NCBI GenBank assembly: GCA_910586095.1
Contig: CAJUHQ010000010.1
Span: 23,419-53,665, forward strand
Length of the DNA stretch: 30,247 nucleotides
Origin: an uncultured Lachnospiraceae bacterium
GTDB lineage: Bacteria > Bacillota > Clostridia > Lachnospirales > Lachnospiraceae
Direction of reading: 5' to 3'
Shown here in pieces: positions 1 through 8,262 of this stretch. A program made the translations under genes and the position numbers. Every line of letters starts with the position of its first letter. The stretch's first letter is position 1. Below the pieces are notes generated by a model that had not been told where the DNA came from, searched no databases, and saw only the letters and a list, made by a program, of their open reading frames with translations.

Positions 1-630
1 GATATAATCAATGCCTATTTCATCTAACTTCTTAATTAACTCCAATAAATTACCTTGATTCCTGGTAGTCAATACATAACCAACACCCAAATAGGTATCT
101 TGTGGATTTCTTGCTTTTGACATATTCTCAAGATTTCCTAGTACTCTCTCAAAGCAATCCACACCCTTTTCTTTTTGATATTCTTCCCGTGTACTAGAAT
201 CTAATGATACTCTTACCCACTTTAATTTGCTAATACAATCTGATATGTCAACAGTACCATTGGATATCAGTCCCATATCTACATGATGTCGCTCACCAAT
301 CTGTACAATTTCACTGAAATGAGGATGTAGTGTCGGCTCGCCGCCTCCTTCTAATGTGACACCTGTTCCATATCGACCAAGCTGGGCAAAAAGTTCTCCT
401 GCAATCTGCATATCCAGTGTAGCACCGTTACGTCTTAATTCCTTATCTGTACACCATTCACATTTTAGATTGCAGAGATCTGTCAGATGAAGTTCCACAC
501 TGACAGGAAACATATCATCTAGCTTTTTTACTCCTCTTTGCACATCTAAGATTGAATCCACTTTCTCCTTGTTTAACAAAAGTTTCAACTTATTATATTC
601 AAATTCATCCCAATAATTTTTACTTTCCAT
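1..630 (-). CDS. Radical SAM protein, partial (C-terminus beyond window)
   Basis: The first 210 codons of a radical SAM enzyme are present and the reading frame is still open at the window edge. The start is ATG at 630, with AGGAG seven bases upstream. The cluster motif CxxxCxxC is at residues 53, 57 and 60 (LCNLKCEWC), followed by GGGEPTLHP near residue 90, which matches the SAM-contacting GGE motif. A following stretch (LISNGT) fits the strand-4 region of the fold. These parts place it in the SPASM/MoaA-like radical SAM superfamily. The substrate cannot be told, and any auxiliary cluster domain would lie in the missing C-terminus. It is the last visible gene of the glycan operon, 34 bases after the preceding glycosyltransferase, so modification of a sugar or glycan is plausible but inferred. 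Confidence 0.88.
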   Translation of the reverse strand, partial: MESKNYWDEFEYNKLKLLLNKEKVDSILDVQRGVKKLDDMFPVSVELHLTDLCNLKCEWCTDKELRRNGATLDMQIAGELFAQLGRYGTGVTLEGGGEPTLHPHFSEIVQIGERHHVDMGLISNGTVDISDCISKLKWVRVSLDSSTREEYQKEKGVDCFERVLGNLENMSKARNPQDTYLGVGYVLTTRNQGNLLELIKKLDEIGIDYI

Positions 631-664
631 TATTTCTCCTATTCATGTACACATATACCACTTC

Positions 665-2137
665 TTACTTCCATAATGCATGCCACTTAGAGGCTAGTAC
701 CTCCCACGAAGAATGTTTCCATATTATCTCCGAATTTGTTTTACATTTTTGTTTATTTGTGTCTATATCATTCACTATTTCTTCCAAAGTATGTGTTATA
801 TCAGATACTTTATGTACATCATAAAAATATATCCCCATCTTGTGCAGTGACTGATATGGTAGCCAACTTCCTGCAATTACAATACTTCCTGCATACATCT
901 CCTCTAGCATCGTCGAACTTAGCTGATCTGTTGTCTGAACATGAAGCATAATATCTGACAGTAAAGCATATTGTGCCATATTCTGGAAATCCATATACTC
1001 TGTCAAAATCACGTACTCCGCTCCTAATGCTTCTAATCTGTCTCTGATAGTATCTATATAATCATCCATTCCTTGCGGATAAGTCATCGGAAATACGAAT
1101 ACCACTTGTTGTTTTATTGTTTCTGATAATCTATTTAATGCCTCCACAATTTTCACATGCTGATGTGCATTATTTGCATTATGTCCGCATGTAACAACGA
1201 TCTTATCTTTGGGTATATGAAACTTTTCTCTTATTTCATCTTTTGGAATTCCTCTATTTTGATTGATATATTCTAACACTTCTATACCAAAAGGCAGCAA
1301 CCCCATTTTTCCTTTTATATCCTGTCTATAAAACAACTCAAAATCTTCAATTGTTTTGATTGTTTCTGCTGTAATAGTATCTGCACATGCAATCAGCGCT
1401 CTTTTAAATTCTCTTTTTGCTATGGATAAACGATAAAAATCACTTCCTCCAACATTCAGATTCAACCGTCTGCATTTCTTTCTGATACTCTTATAAAAAT
1501 AACTCCACTCCTGCTCAATCCATAAAAGTTGTATACTATCATATATTGGCAATTCCTCTAAGATTGTCTTTAGATCAGCCATTGTCTGAAAATAATAAAT
1601 GTGTTTTAACTGTTCGGAAGCAATATTTTCCTTACTTTCTTTCGCATTGGTCAACAAGCTAAATTCTATGTCCTTGTACCTTTTTGAAATATTTTCTAGT
1701 ACTTGTTTTGTATATGATGAAAAAAAAGAACATGCTACTAACACTTTTTTAAAGCTTGATTCACTGTCCTTTGTATGACATAAGTCATAATGAACTAAAG
1801 GTATTCCTGTGTGTAAGACATTTTCTTCTAACAGCGGATATATTTCATATTGATATGTATCATCTGTCTGAAAACTTCGACAAAGATATATCCGCCCTTG
1901 GCCAATCCCTATTTGTTGAAGCTGTTTTACTATATCCATATCATATTTTGTTGATGCAATGATAATATTACAATCACATTTTTCTATATTGTCAGGCGAC
2001 TTCACTTCATAAGATTGAAAGGTTGTCCCCCAAATCTCATCATTGTTATCTACAGCATACAAAATATGATATTGTGCTTCTATAAAAGGCAGTGCCTTTT
2101 TGCTAATCTGTCCTGTTCCAAATAGAATTGCTTCCAT
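665..2137 (-). CDS. Glycosyltransferase, WecF (GT56)-like, with N-terminal Rossmann-like domain
   Basis: A protein of about 490 residues in two parts. Residues 1-95 form a Rossmann-like domain (AILFGTGQISKKALPF, then YAVDNN and NIIIAST), the same accessory domain seen in several neighbours. The remainder resembles GT-B glycosyltransferases of the WecF type: a phosphate-loop-like VTCGHNANNAHQH, then VVFVFPMTYPQGMDDYI, which parallels the VVVPMGYPPNNEAYI stretch I recall from WecF, then SSTMLEEMYAGSIVIAG. WecF transfers Fuc4NAc from dTDP-Fuc4NAc during enterobacterial common antigen synthesis at the cytoplasmic membrane. The family link is from recognisable motifs, while donor and acceptor are unknown. 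An in-frame TTG at 2143 lies only one base from the Shine-Dalgarno AAGGAG; ATG at 2137 has a seven-base spacing and is preferred. It lies 20 bases after the WbqC-like gene. Confidence 0.7.
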   Translation of the reverse strand: MEAILFGTGQISKKALPFIEAQYHILYAVDNNDEIWGTTFQSYEVKSPDNIEKCDCNIIIASTKYDMDIVKQLQQIGIGQGRIYLCRSFQTDDTYQYEIYPLLEENVLHTGIPLVHYDLCHTKDSESSFKKVLVACSFFSSYTKQVLENISKRYKDIEFSLLTNAKESKENIASEQLKHIYYFQTMADLKTILEELPIYDSIQLLWIEQEWSYFYKSIRKKCRRLNLNVGGSDFYRLSIAKREFKRALIACADTITAETIKTIEDFELFYRQDIKGKMGLLPFGIEVLEYINQNRGIPKDEIREKFHIPKDKIVVTCGHNANNAHQHVKIVEALNRLSETIKQQVVFVFPMTYPQGMDDYIDTIRDRLEALGAEYVILTEYMDFQNMAQYALLSDIMLHVQTTDQLSSTMLEEMYAGSIVIAGSWLPYQSLHKMGIYFYDVHKVSDITHTLEEIVNDIDTNKQKCKTNSEIIWKHSSWEVLASKWHALWK

Positions 2138-2156
2138 TGCCAATCTCCTTAATATT

Positions 2157-2873
2157 TTATGTCAGCATTGCATTTACTTGATTCCAAAACAGTTCTCGTG
2201 CCCTTTTTATGCCGCAATTAAACAACATATCTAAAGCGGACAATCCTGGTTCAAACTTATGGTTTCCCATCTGTTTATAAACAGGATGCTCAAACTGCTG
2301 GTATATTACATGTACTCCTTCCCTCTCAAACATTTCATTATCCATATATTTTTTAGCACCATTCCCTGAGTAATATACATCTGCGCCAGCTGCCTTGCAT
2401 ATCTCTAAAATAAGCTTATCTTTTTTATAACTTTTATCTATCTTCAAAGCACTCTGCAATAATAATGGTGTCCTAATCTCAAACAACTTCCTTAAGATCT
2501 CTATACTTTGGATTGTAATGTCACACAAATACTCACGTTCCTCAATAAAGATAGGACTTATTGCTTCCCAGATCTCATCAAAATATGGACTTTTCTTGTA
2601 TGCCCAGATAAGAGTGCCCTTTTGTTTATCCGTCCATTCTTTAAAATTCTTTGTCTTTATTCCTCTGTATTCATAATTATAATGACTCTGTGTTTCTGTA
2701 ATAATTGTCAAATACCTGATATTTGAATCCAAATCAATTATTCGGTTACGCAGCATATAAGAACGCTTTTCCAACTGTACTGTATCCATAAGAACAAATT
2801 TATCTGCCTTTGCCATCTTATCTAGATAACCTATCCACGGAAAATAATGCGGCTGATGAATTGCTATCATCAT
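2157..2873 (-). CDS. WbqC-like family protein
   Basis: A 238-residue protein with the hallmark opening of the WbqC family: IAIHQPHYFPWIGYLDKM, then ADKFVLMDTVQ and RSYMLRNRI. The whole length matches the family's usual size of about 230-240 residues. WbqC-like proteins are common in O-antigen and capsule clusters, but their biochemical activity is not established, so I give no reaction. There is no signal peptide or membrane segment, so it is presumably cytoplasmic. The ribosome binding site AAAGGAGGAG is ideal for either of the two adjacent ATG codons (2873 or 2870). It follows the methyltransferase gene by 15 bases, which fits co-transcription. Confidence 0.88.
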   Translation of the reverse strand: MMIAIHQPHYFPWIGYLDKMAKADKFVLMDTVQLEKRSYMLRNRIIDLDSNIRYLTIITETQSHYNYEYRGIKTKNFKEWTDKQKGTLIWAYKKSPYFDEIWEAISPIFIEEREYLCDITIQSIEILRKLFEIRTPLLLQSALKIDKSYKKDKLILEICKAAGADVYYSGNGAKKYMDNEMFEREGVHVIYQQFEHPVYKQMGNHKFEPGLSALDMLFNCGIKRARELFWNQVNAMLT

Positions 2874-2888
2874 AGCTGTTCTCCTCCT

Positions 2889-3848
2889 TTATACATTCCG
2901 TGGGATAGTATAAATATTCACATTCCTGACAGAATAATCCGTAAAAATCTGCTTTGATAATGTAAACAGTCCATGTTCTATCACTGTATCATGACAATAT
3001 GGTCCCGAATAAATTAAGGTCATATAGCGTGGTTTCCTTTTCCAACTATTTTCTAAATTTCTTATTACATTTTCAAATGTAATGCCTTGAAACGGGTTAT
3101 ACATAAAAAAATAATTATATTGATCCAACTCTTCACAAATCAATGCTGCATCTCCATGAATCATATTTGCCGAAGAAATATTCACTTTACTATAATTTTC
3201 AAACATAATATTATATAACTCTTTATCATATTCAACGCCGCCAATTGTTCCTACACCACTTTTGAGAAAAAGCAGCAGTGCCTCCCCTTTTCCACATCCA
3301 TAGTCAAAAACCGCATCATTGGAATCAAAAACAAAATTGTCTAACACATCCATGAGCGGATACCCCATACCGCAAGAATATCTAAGACAGTCCTCATTTG
3401 CTTTTTCCATCTGATCGTCTTGTTTTTGAGCAATAATATCCATTCCATATTGGTATTCTAAATAGTCATAGTAGGATACTTTTATAGGTTTCATTCCTCC
3501 TGTTTTTGCCTCACCATAAAATAATTTCCTTATGTAAATATAGTTTACATTTTCCACAAACCCTAAATCTTCCAAAAAAGAAGTTATGAATTCATCATAT
3601 TCCCCCACTACAAGAACCGCATAAGATTTTGGAGAAATATTACTCATCTCTATTGAACGATAAATAGGAATTTTAGGATTCATAGAATTATCGTCAACAA
3701 TATATTCAATTAATTTATTTTTTCTTTTAAAAAGATGTTGGACAAAATATCCTTCCATATCCTTATATCCCCATAAAACTACCTTTTTACCATTTGTAAA
3801 AGAAAACATTTTATTTACAGTTTTATCAAATGCTTCCCATAATTTCAT
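2889..3848 (-). CDS. SAM-dependent methyltransferase with N-terminal Rossmann-like domain
   Basis: A two-domain protein of about 319 residues. The first 110 residues carry the recurrent accessory domain (KVVLWGYKDMEGYFV, EYIVDDNS, YAVLVVGEYDEF). The C-terminal part is a class I methyltransferase: SAM-binding motif I is VFDYGCGKGEALLLF, an acidic residue ends the next strand (GGVEYD), and YNPF matches the N-P-P-F-like motif IV seen in many N- and small-molecule methyltransferases. The methyl acceptor is probably a sugar or glycan end group, judging only from the operon. An ATG at 3857 sits directly on the AGGAGG sequence with no spacer; ATG at 3848 has a nine-base spacer and is the likelier start. 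Confidence 0.8.
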   Translation of the reverse strand: MKLWEAFDKTVNKMFSFTNGKKVVLWGYKDMEGYFVQHLFKRKNKLIEYIVDDNSMNPKIPIYRSIEMSNISPKSYAVLVVGEYDEFITSFLEDLGFVENVNYIYIRKLFYGEAKTGGMKPIKVSYYDYLEYQYGMDIIAQKQDDQMEKANEDCLRYSCGMGYPLMDVLDNFVFDSNDAVFDYGCGKGEALLLFLKSGVGTIGGVEYDKELYNIMFENYSKVNISSANMIHGDAALICEELDQYNYFFMYNPFQGITFENVIRNLENSWKRKPRYMTLIYSGPYCHDTVIEHGLFTLSKQIFTDYSVRNVNIYTIPRNV

Positions 3849-3898
3849 CTCTATCATCCTCCTGATTCTGTTATTGTAACTGTTCGTATCAATCTCTC

Positions 3899-4411
3899 TT
3901 ATTCCACTTTAACTCTAGATATAATATTTCCTGATTTGTCAACCCTGCCGCACACTTTTGCCGGAACTCCCTGAACCAAACAATACTCTGGCACATCTTT
4001 TGTGACGACAGATCCTGCCGCAACCATGGCATACTTACCGATTGTGTGACCACACACAATCGTTGCATTTGCACCAATTGTTGCACCCTTTTTCACTATT
4101 GTAGGCACATAATTCTCGTGTCCTTTTGGATATACTGCTCTCGGCGTAAGATCATTGGTAAATACACAGGATGGTCCTAAAAACACATCATCCTCAATCG
4201 TAACTCCTTCATATACCGACACATTATTTTGTATTTTTACCCTATTTCCAATAACTACATTATTTGCTATGTTTACATTTTGGCCAATTGAAACGTCCTG
4301 CATCAGTACGGCTCCTGACTGTATATGACAAAAATGCCAAATCTTTGTACCCTTCCCAATAGTTACATTTTCATCCACATAACTGCTTTCATGCACAAAA
4401 TATTCTTTCAT
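3899..4411 (-). CDS. Left-handed beta-helix sugar N-acetyltransferase (WbpD/WlbB-like)
   Basis: A hexapeptide-repeat acetyltransferase of about 170 residues. It begins MKEYFVHESSYVDENVTIG, runs through isoleucine/valine-spaced hexads (IGQNVNIANNVVIGNRVKI), and contains GPSCVFTNDLTPRAVYP, KKGATIGANATIVCG and VVTKDVPEY. This order is that of WbpD/WlbB, which acetylates the 3-amino group of UDP-GlcNAc3NA using acetyl-CoA, and of the related FdtC-type enzymes. The two genes transcribed before it supply the matching 3-oxidase and 3-aminotransferase, which favours the WbpD role. It works as a cytoplasmic trimer in this family. ATG at 4411 overlaps nothing and lies just after the aminotransferase stop (4414-4416). 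An in-frame GTG at 4417 is the alternative, and the Shine-Dalgarno signal is weak for both, suggesting translational coupling. Confidence 0.88.
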   Translation of the reverse strand: MKEYFVHESSYVDENVTIGKGTKIWHFCHIQSGAVLMQDVSIGQNVNIANNVVIGNRVKIQNNVSVYEGVTIEDDVFLGPSCVFTNDLTPRAVYPKGHENYVPTIVKKGATIGANATIVCGHTIGKYAMVAAGSVVTKDVPEYCLVQGVPAKVCGRVDKSGNIISRVKVE

Positions 4412-4413
4412 TA

Positions 4414-5541
4414 TCACACCAATATCTTTTTGATTGTTCTTGTTACTGCCAATATTTCTTCTATTTCCATATATGGATGAAAAGGCAATGACAACACTTT
4501 ACTACATAACCCATTGGTTACTTCATACTGATTATCTAAATACTCATACTTTCTAAATGCCTGCTGCATATGCAGTGGCTTTGGATAATACACTGCTGTT
4601 GGGATTTCCTGCGCTTTTAAAATTTCCTGAACGTTCTGTCTTACTTGACTATCCTCTAATTGAATCGTATACTGCGCCCAGCTCGAATAAAATCCAGATT
4701 TTACAACAGGTGTTTTTACAATATCTTTTAACTGCTCTGTATAAAAATCTGCAAGTTTATTACTCTCTCTCAGTTCCTTTTCTATAAAAACAGAAAATTT
4801 TTCCAAAAGAATTGCTGCCTGTAATGTATCCAACCTAGAATTCATTCCAATTCGTACATTGTCATACTTAGACAACCCTTTACCATGTACTGCTAATGAT
4901 CTTATTAACATCGCCCACTCATCATTATCTGTAAATATTGCGCCGCCATCACCATAACACCCTAATGGTTTAGCTGGAAAAAAACTTGTTGTTGATATAT
5001 CACCAAATGAACAAGCTTTTCTGCCCCCTAGTGCACCACCAAATCCCTGTGCTGCATCTTCCAATAGATATAGACCATATTGATCTGCTATATGCCTAAG
5101 TTCTGGATAGTTAGCAGGCAGTCCAAACAAATCAACTGCTATAATCGCCTTCGGAATCATTGCCCCTTTTTGCAGTACAGTTTTGATCGCTGTTTCTAAT
5201 TTTTCAGAATCAATGTTATATGTATCAATATCAACATCTACAAATATGGGTGATGCCCCTACTGCCGACACTACTTCACCACTGGAAAAAAAGGTAAAAT
5301 CAGGGACAAAAACCGCATCTCCCTCGCCAATATTCCACGTCATAAGCGCAAGCTGTAGTGCGTCTGTTCCGTTGGCACAAGTTACACAATGTTTTACATT
5401 AACATAATCCGCAAGTTTTTCTTCTAATTCTGTTACTTGCTTTCCCTGTATAAAATGACTAGTATCCAATACTTTCCAAATAGCATAGTCAATGTTTTGT
5501 TTATTATATTGATACTGTCTTCGCAAATCCCTAAATTCCAT
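4414..5541 (-). CDS. DegT/DnrJ/EryC1-family sugar aminotransferase (WbpE-like)
   Basis: A 375-residue PLP-dependent sugar aminotransferase, the usual family size. Visible motifs are TCANGTDALQLAL for the PLP phosphate, LLEDAAQGFGG with the PLP-ring-contacting aspartate and the A-Q-G stretch, and SFFPAKPLGCYGDGGA, in which K191 should be the Schiff-base lysine. The SFFPAKPLG form is typical of WbpE/WlbC and FdtB, which aminate C3 of a keto sugar nucleotide with glutamate as donor. Its neighbours are a WlbA-like 3-dehydrogenase upstream and a WbpD-like acetyltransferase downstream, so the likely reaction is 3-keto-UDP-GlcNAcA to UDP-GlcNAc3NA. It starts with ATG at 5541 behind AGGTAG, 13 bases after the dehydrogenase stop. 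Confidence 0.92.
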   Translation of the reverse strand: MEFRDLRRQYQYNKQNIDYAIWKVLDTSHFIQGKQVTELEEKLADYVNVKHCVTCANGTDALQLALMTWNIGEGDAVFVPDFTFFSSGEVVSAVGASPIFVDVDIDTYNIDSEKLETAIKTVLQKGAMIPKAIIAVDLFGLPANYPELRHIADQYGLYLLEDAAQGFGGALGGRKACSFGDISTTSFFPAKPLGCYGDGGAIFTDNDEWAMLIRSLAVHGKGLSKYDNVRIGMNSRLDTLQAAILLEKFSVFIEKELRESNKLADFYTEQLKDIVKTPVVKSGFYSSWAQYTIQLEDSQVRQNVQEILKAQEIPTAVYYPKPLHMQQAFRKYEYLDNQYEVTNGLCSKVLSLPFHPYMEIEEILAVTRTIKKILV

Positions 5542-5554
5542 GATAACTACCTAT

Positions 5555-6625
5555 TTAAAATCTTCCAATAAAGTCTGTGGCAGCACATTCTGTCAATGGC
5601 AATTTCACACTGCATCCTTCTGACGCCGATTTATAAATCGCCAATACAAGCTCCAATGCTCTTTTTCCATCCATTGCTGTAATATAAGGCTGCCTGTCCT
5701 GTTTTATCGCATTAATGACATCTGCGTACAAGGGGGTATGTCCATACCCATATATATTGGGAGGATTTTCATGAAACCGTGCTTTCACTTCCTTTGGATC
5801 ATCCAATATATCTGCAAACTGCCATTCTTCTATTATATTGACTGATTCACCTCCAGCCTTAACCGTTCCTTTTTCTCCAAATATGTACAATGTTTCTTCT
5901 AAGTTTTTGGGATAAACATTTGTTGTGCCATCTATTACTCCATAACTGCCATTTTTGAATCTTATTAATGCTATCCCAAAATCTTCAGTTTCTATATAAT
6001 CATGATGAAGTCTGTCTGTCATGCCTACAACTTCGTCAATTTCATCTCCCATCATCCAACGGAGCAGATCAATATTATGGATACACTGATTCATCAGCGC
6101 ACCGCCATCCTGTTCCCATGTACCACGCCATGATGCCCTATCATAATACTCATGATCTCTGCACCAGCGTATATGTGCCGTGCCATAAAAAAGTCTTCCA
6201 AAACGGTTCATATCTACTGCTTCTCTAATAATCTGTATTGATTTATTAAAACGATTTTGATGACATGCACTAACTTTTACATGATATTTAATAGCAGCTG
6301 AAATAATTGCATCTGCATCTCTTATAGACAGCGCAATTGGTTTTTCAATAATGCAATGGCATCCGTGTGAAATACAATAAAGCGCCACTTCTGCATGTTT
6401 TCCACTTTCTGTACAAATACCCACTAGCTCTGGCTTCTCTTTTTCTATCATTTCTTTATAATCTGTATAATATTTTACTTTATCAACCAATTTAAATTTT
6501 AATGCTTTATCTTTCATACATGCAAAGTTTATGTCACACATTGCCACAATCTCAAGTCCATTGTTTTGTGCTGCAACAATATGATTTGGTGATATACGAC
6601 CACAGCCAATTAATGCATATGTCAT
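5555..6625 (-). CDS. Gfo/Idh/MocA oxidoreductase, WlbA/WbpB-like UDP-sugar 3-dehydrogenase
   Basis: A 356-residue NAD(P)-dependent oxidoreductase. The N-terminal Rossmann fold begins YALIGCGRISPNHI, the signature EKPIALS follows near residue 95, and WRGTWEQDGGALMNQCIHN with H-N-I-D-L-L is the substrate-side motif characteristic of WlbA/WbpB. WlbA enzymes oxidise C3 of UDP-GlcNAcA ahead of transamination and acetylation, and the two following genes are the matching aminotransferase and acetyltransferase. The UDP-GlcNAc 6-dehydrogenase (WbpA) needed to make the substrate is not in this window. The ATG at 6625 overlaps the preceding stop (ATGA) and has GAGGAGG ten bases upstream. Assignment to the family is firm; the exact sugar is inferred from context. 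Confidence 0.9.
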   Translation of the reverse strand: MTYALIGCGRISPNHIVAAQNNGLEIVAMCDINFACMKDKALKFKLVDKVKYYTDYKEMIEKEKPELVGICTESGKHAEVALYCISHGCHCIIEKPIALSIRDADAIISAAIKYHVKVSACHQNRFNKSIQIIREAVDMNRFGRLFYGTAHIRWCRDHEYYDRASWRGTWEQDGGALMNQCIHNIDLLRWMMGDEIDEVVGMTDRLHHDYIETEDFGIALIRFKNGSYGVIDGTTNVYPKNLEETLYIFGEKGTVKAGGESVNIIEEWQFADILDDPKEVKARFHENPPNIYGYGHTPLYADVINAIKQDRQPYITAMDGKRALELVLAIYKSASEGCSVKLPLTECAATDFIGRF

Positions 6626-7731
6626 ACGACGTCCTCCTCAACTATAACCTTTTTTGATTTGTAATAATCTACTACTGGTTCAAGTACTTTATCCCACGAA
6701 AGGTTCTTAATAGCATAATTGCGCATATCTGTAATATAATCCTTATCTTGCAGGCTATCATAAAAATTTATTACTTTACGAATGTCAATTGGAGAAGCAT
6801 CACTCACCACTTTCATCGCAAAATATTGCTTGTCTAGTATACGTTCCATATTATCATAAATTATAGGAAGTCCTCTTGCACAATACTCAAACACTTTAAT
6901 TCCAGCACCTTCATTTACACCGCTTTTATAGGTACCTAATGCACCAATCCCTAGATCTGCTTCCTCATATATCTTATCGAATTCTTTTCCTTGTACTATG
7001 CCATAAAATGATATGTATTCTTCTAACTCAAATTCTTTTACCAACCTCTCATAATATGAAATTTGTGAACCATCACCTACCAATTTTAAATAGACCTTTC
7101 TTACGCCACCAGCTTTATAATACATTTGAATACCCTGAATAATTCTTTCATATCCATGTTCCCTTCTCATCGTCGCTACAGCGATCAATGTGATATCTTG
7201 TTTATGAGGTTTTCGACTATTAACTTTATTCTGTTCTAAGTCAATCCCATTAATCATTGAGATACATGGAATACCAAAAACATCCTTATAATTGGCAAAC
7301 GTCGTGCAACAATCAATATACTTACACAGTTGTTCCCTGTAATAGTGATCTTCTTCTGGTCTTCTTATCCAGTTCTCACCATCATATGGTATCGTTGGAA
7401 ACTCCAATATACTTATGATATTTCTACTTTTTAATTCCTTCAAAAAGTCTACAAACCACATATCTGAAATGTGATATCTAATATATGTCCTTTCTACATT
7501 ATATTTTTCTATCCATTGAAGAAGAATCTCATTACATTCTTTCAAAGTGATAGCAAATTCTTTGTCTATTACCTTGTCTTCCTGTAACAAATATACCATC
7601 TGTCCTGTGAACATTGTACAATATACTGTTCCAAACTCTTTCTGAAAGACTCTGCATTGTGCTGCCACTTTTTTCTTAATTCCAACATAACCTTTCGCAT
7701 TTAAATTTACATATGTTATATACAACATCAT
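6622..7731 (-). CDS. Glycosyltransferase family 4
   Basis: A 369-residue GT-B glycosyltransferase. The C-terminal donor-binding half has the family 4 pattern: IAVATMRREHGYERII after the interdomain hinge, LKLVGDGSQISYYERLV, then FYGIVQGKEFDKIYEEADLG and the E-x7-E-like region VNEGAGIKVFEYCARGLPI. The N-terminal acceptor half is less conserved (MLYITYVNLNAKGYVGIKKK). No membrane span or signal is seen; such enzymes work at the inner face of the membrane. Donor and acceptor cannot be read from the sequence. A strong AGGGGGA precedes two adjacent ATG codons (7731 and 7728). The stop overlaps the start of the WlbA-like gene, so this transferase may use the sugar made by that trio, which is an inference. 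Confidence 0.88.
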   Translation of the reverse strand: MMLYITYVNLNAKGYVGIKKKVAAQCRVFQKEFGTVYCTMFTGQMVYLLQEDKVIDKEFAITLKECNEILLQWIEKYNVERTYIRYHISDMWFVDFLKELKSRNIISILEFPTIPYDGENWIRRPEEDHYYREQLCKYIDCCTTFANYKDVFGIPCISMINGIDLEQNKVNSRKPHKQDITLIAVATMRREHGYERIIQGIQMYYKAGGVRKVYLKLVGDGSQISYYERLVKEFELEEYISFYGIVQGKEFDKIYEEADLGIGALGTYKSGVNEGAGIKVFEYCARGLPIIYDNMERILDKQYFAMKVVSDASPIDIRKVINFYDSLQDKDYITDMRNYAIKNLSWDKVLEPVVDYYKSKKVIVEEDVV

Positions 7732-7761
7732 TGCTAATTCCCCCTACTAATATTGTTATTG

Positions 7762-8175
7762 TTATACAACTCCTAGTAACAATTCTCCAATACTTATCAG
7801 ATCTTTTTCAGACACAAATGATGACAGTTCCTTCACTATTTCCTTATAGAATCGTATAGGAGTTATAATAATTTTTTCACCATTATACTGATTTTGAAAT
7901 TCCTTTAATATAATGACAGGTATTTCTTCATTCAGCACTATCTTACCTGATTTATCCACTATCCCTTTAATATTAGTATACTTTTTACCTGCTCTGTAAA
8001 GTTGAATGGACATATACGTGCCGCCATATATATACATATGTGTGATTCCAAACATATTCAATCGCTCTTTTACAAAACTCTCATCTAGCATCATTCCAAG
8101 CAATTGGTAAGATGCCATTTCCACATAATAATCTCTTACATAACCATTCAGTATCTGCTCTTCTATATTATTCAT
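7762..8175 (-). CDS. Small stand-alone Rossmann-like accessory protein
   Basis: A protein of about 137 residues that I cannot match to a named family with certainty. Its core (MYIYGGTYMSIQLY, then IKGIVDKSG, then a proline-valine turn and IIITPIRFYKEIV) follows the layout of the nucleotide-binding-like domain found fused to five other proteins of this operon, here alone after a helical leader. Similar domains are seen at the N-terminus of PglD-type acyltransferases and the C-terminus of some sugar C-methyltransferases. An in-frame GTG at 8190 is upstream; ATG at 8175 has GAGG nine bases before it and is preferred. An 87-base gap separates it from the RgpF-like gene, with a small hairpin (AAGTAT...ATACTT) in it. 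Confidence 0.68.
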   Translation of the reverse strand: MNNIEEQILNGYVRDYYVEMASYQLLGMMLDESFVKERLNMFGITHMYIYGGTYMSIQLYRAGKKYTNIKGIVDKSGKIVLNEEIPVIILKEFQNQYNGEKIIITPIRFYKEIVKELSSFVSEKDLISIGELLLGVV

Positions 8176-8262
8176 TATTTCAATCCTCACACTAAATAAA
8201 TTCTCTATTTTATAAGTATCTTTTCGTATACTTTTGAATACTTCTACATCGTAATACGACCA

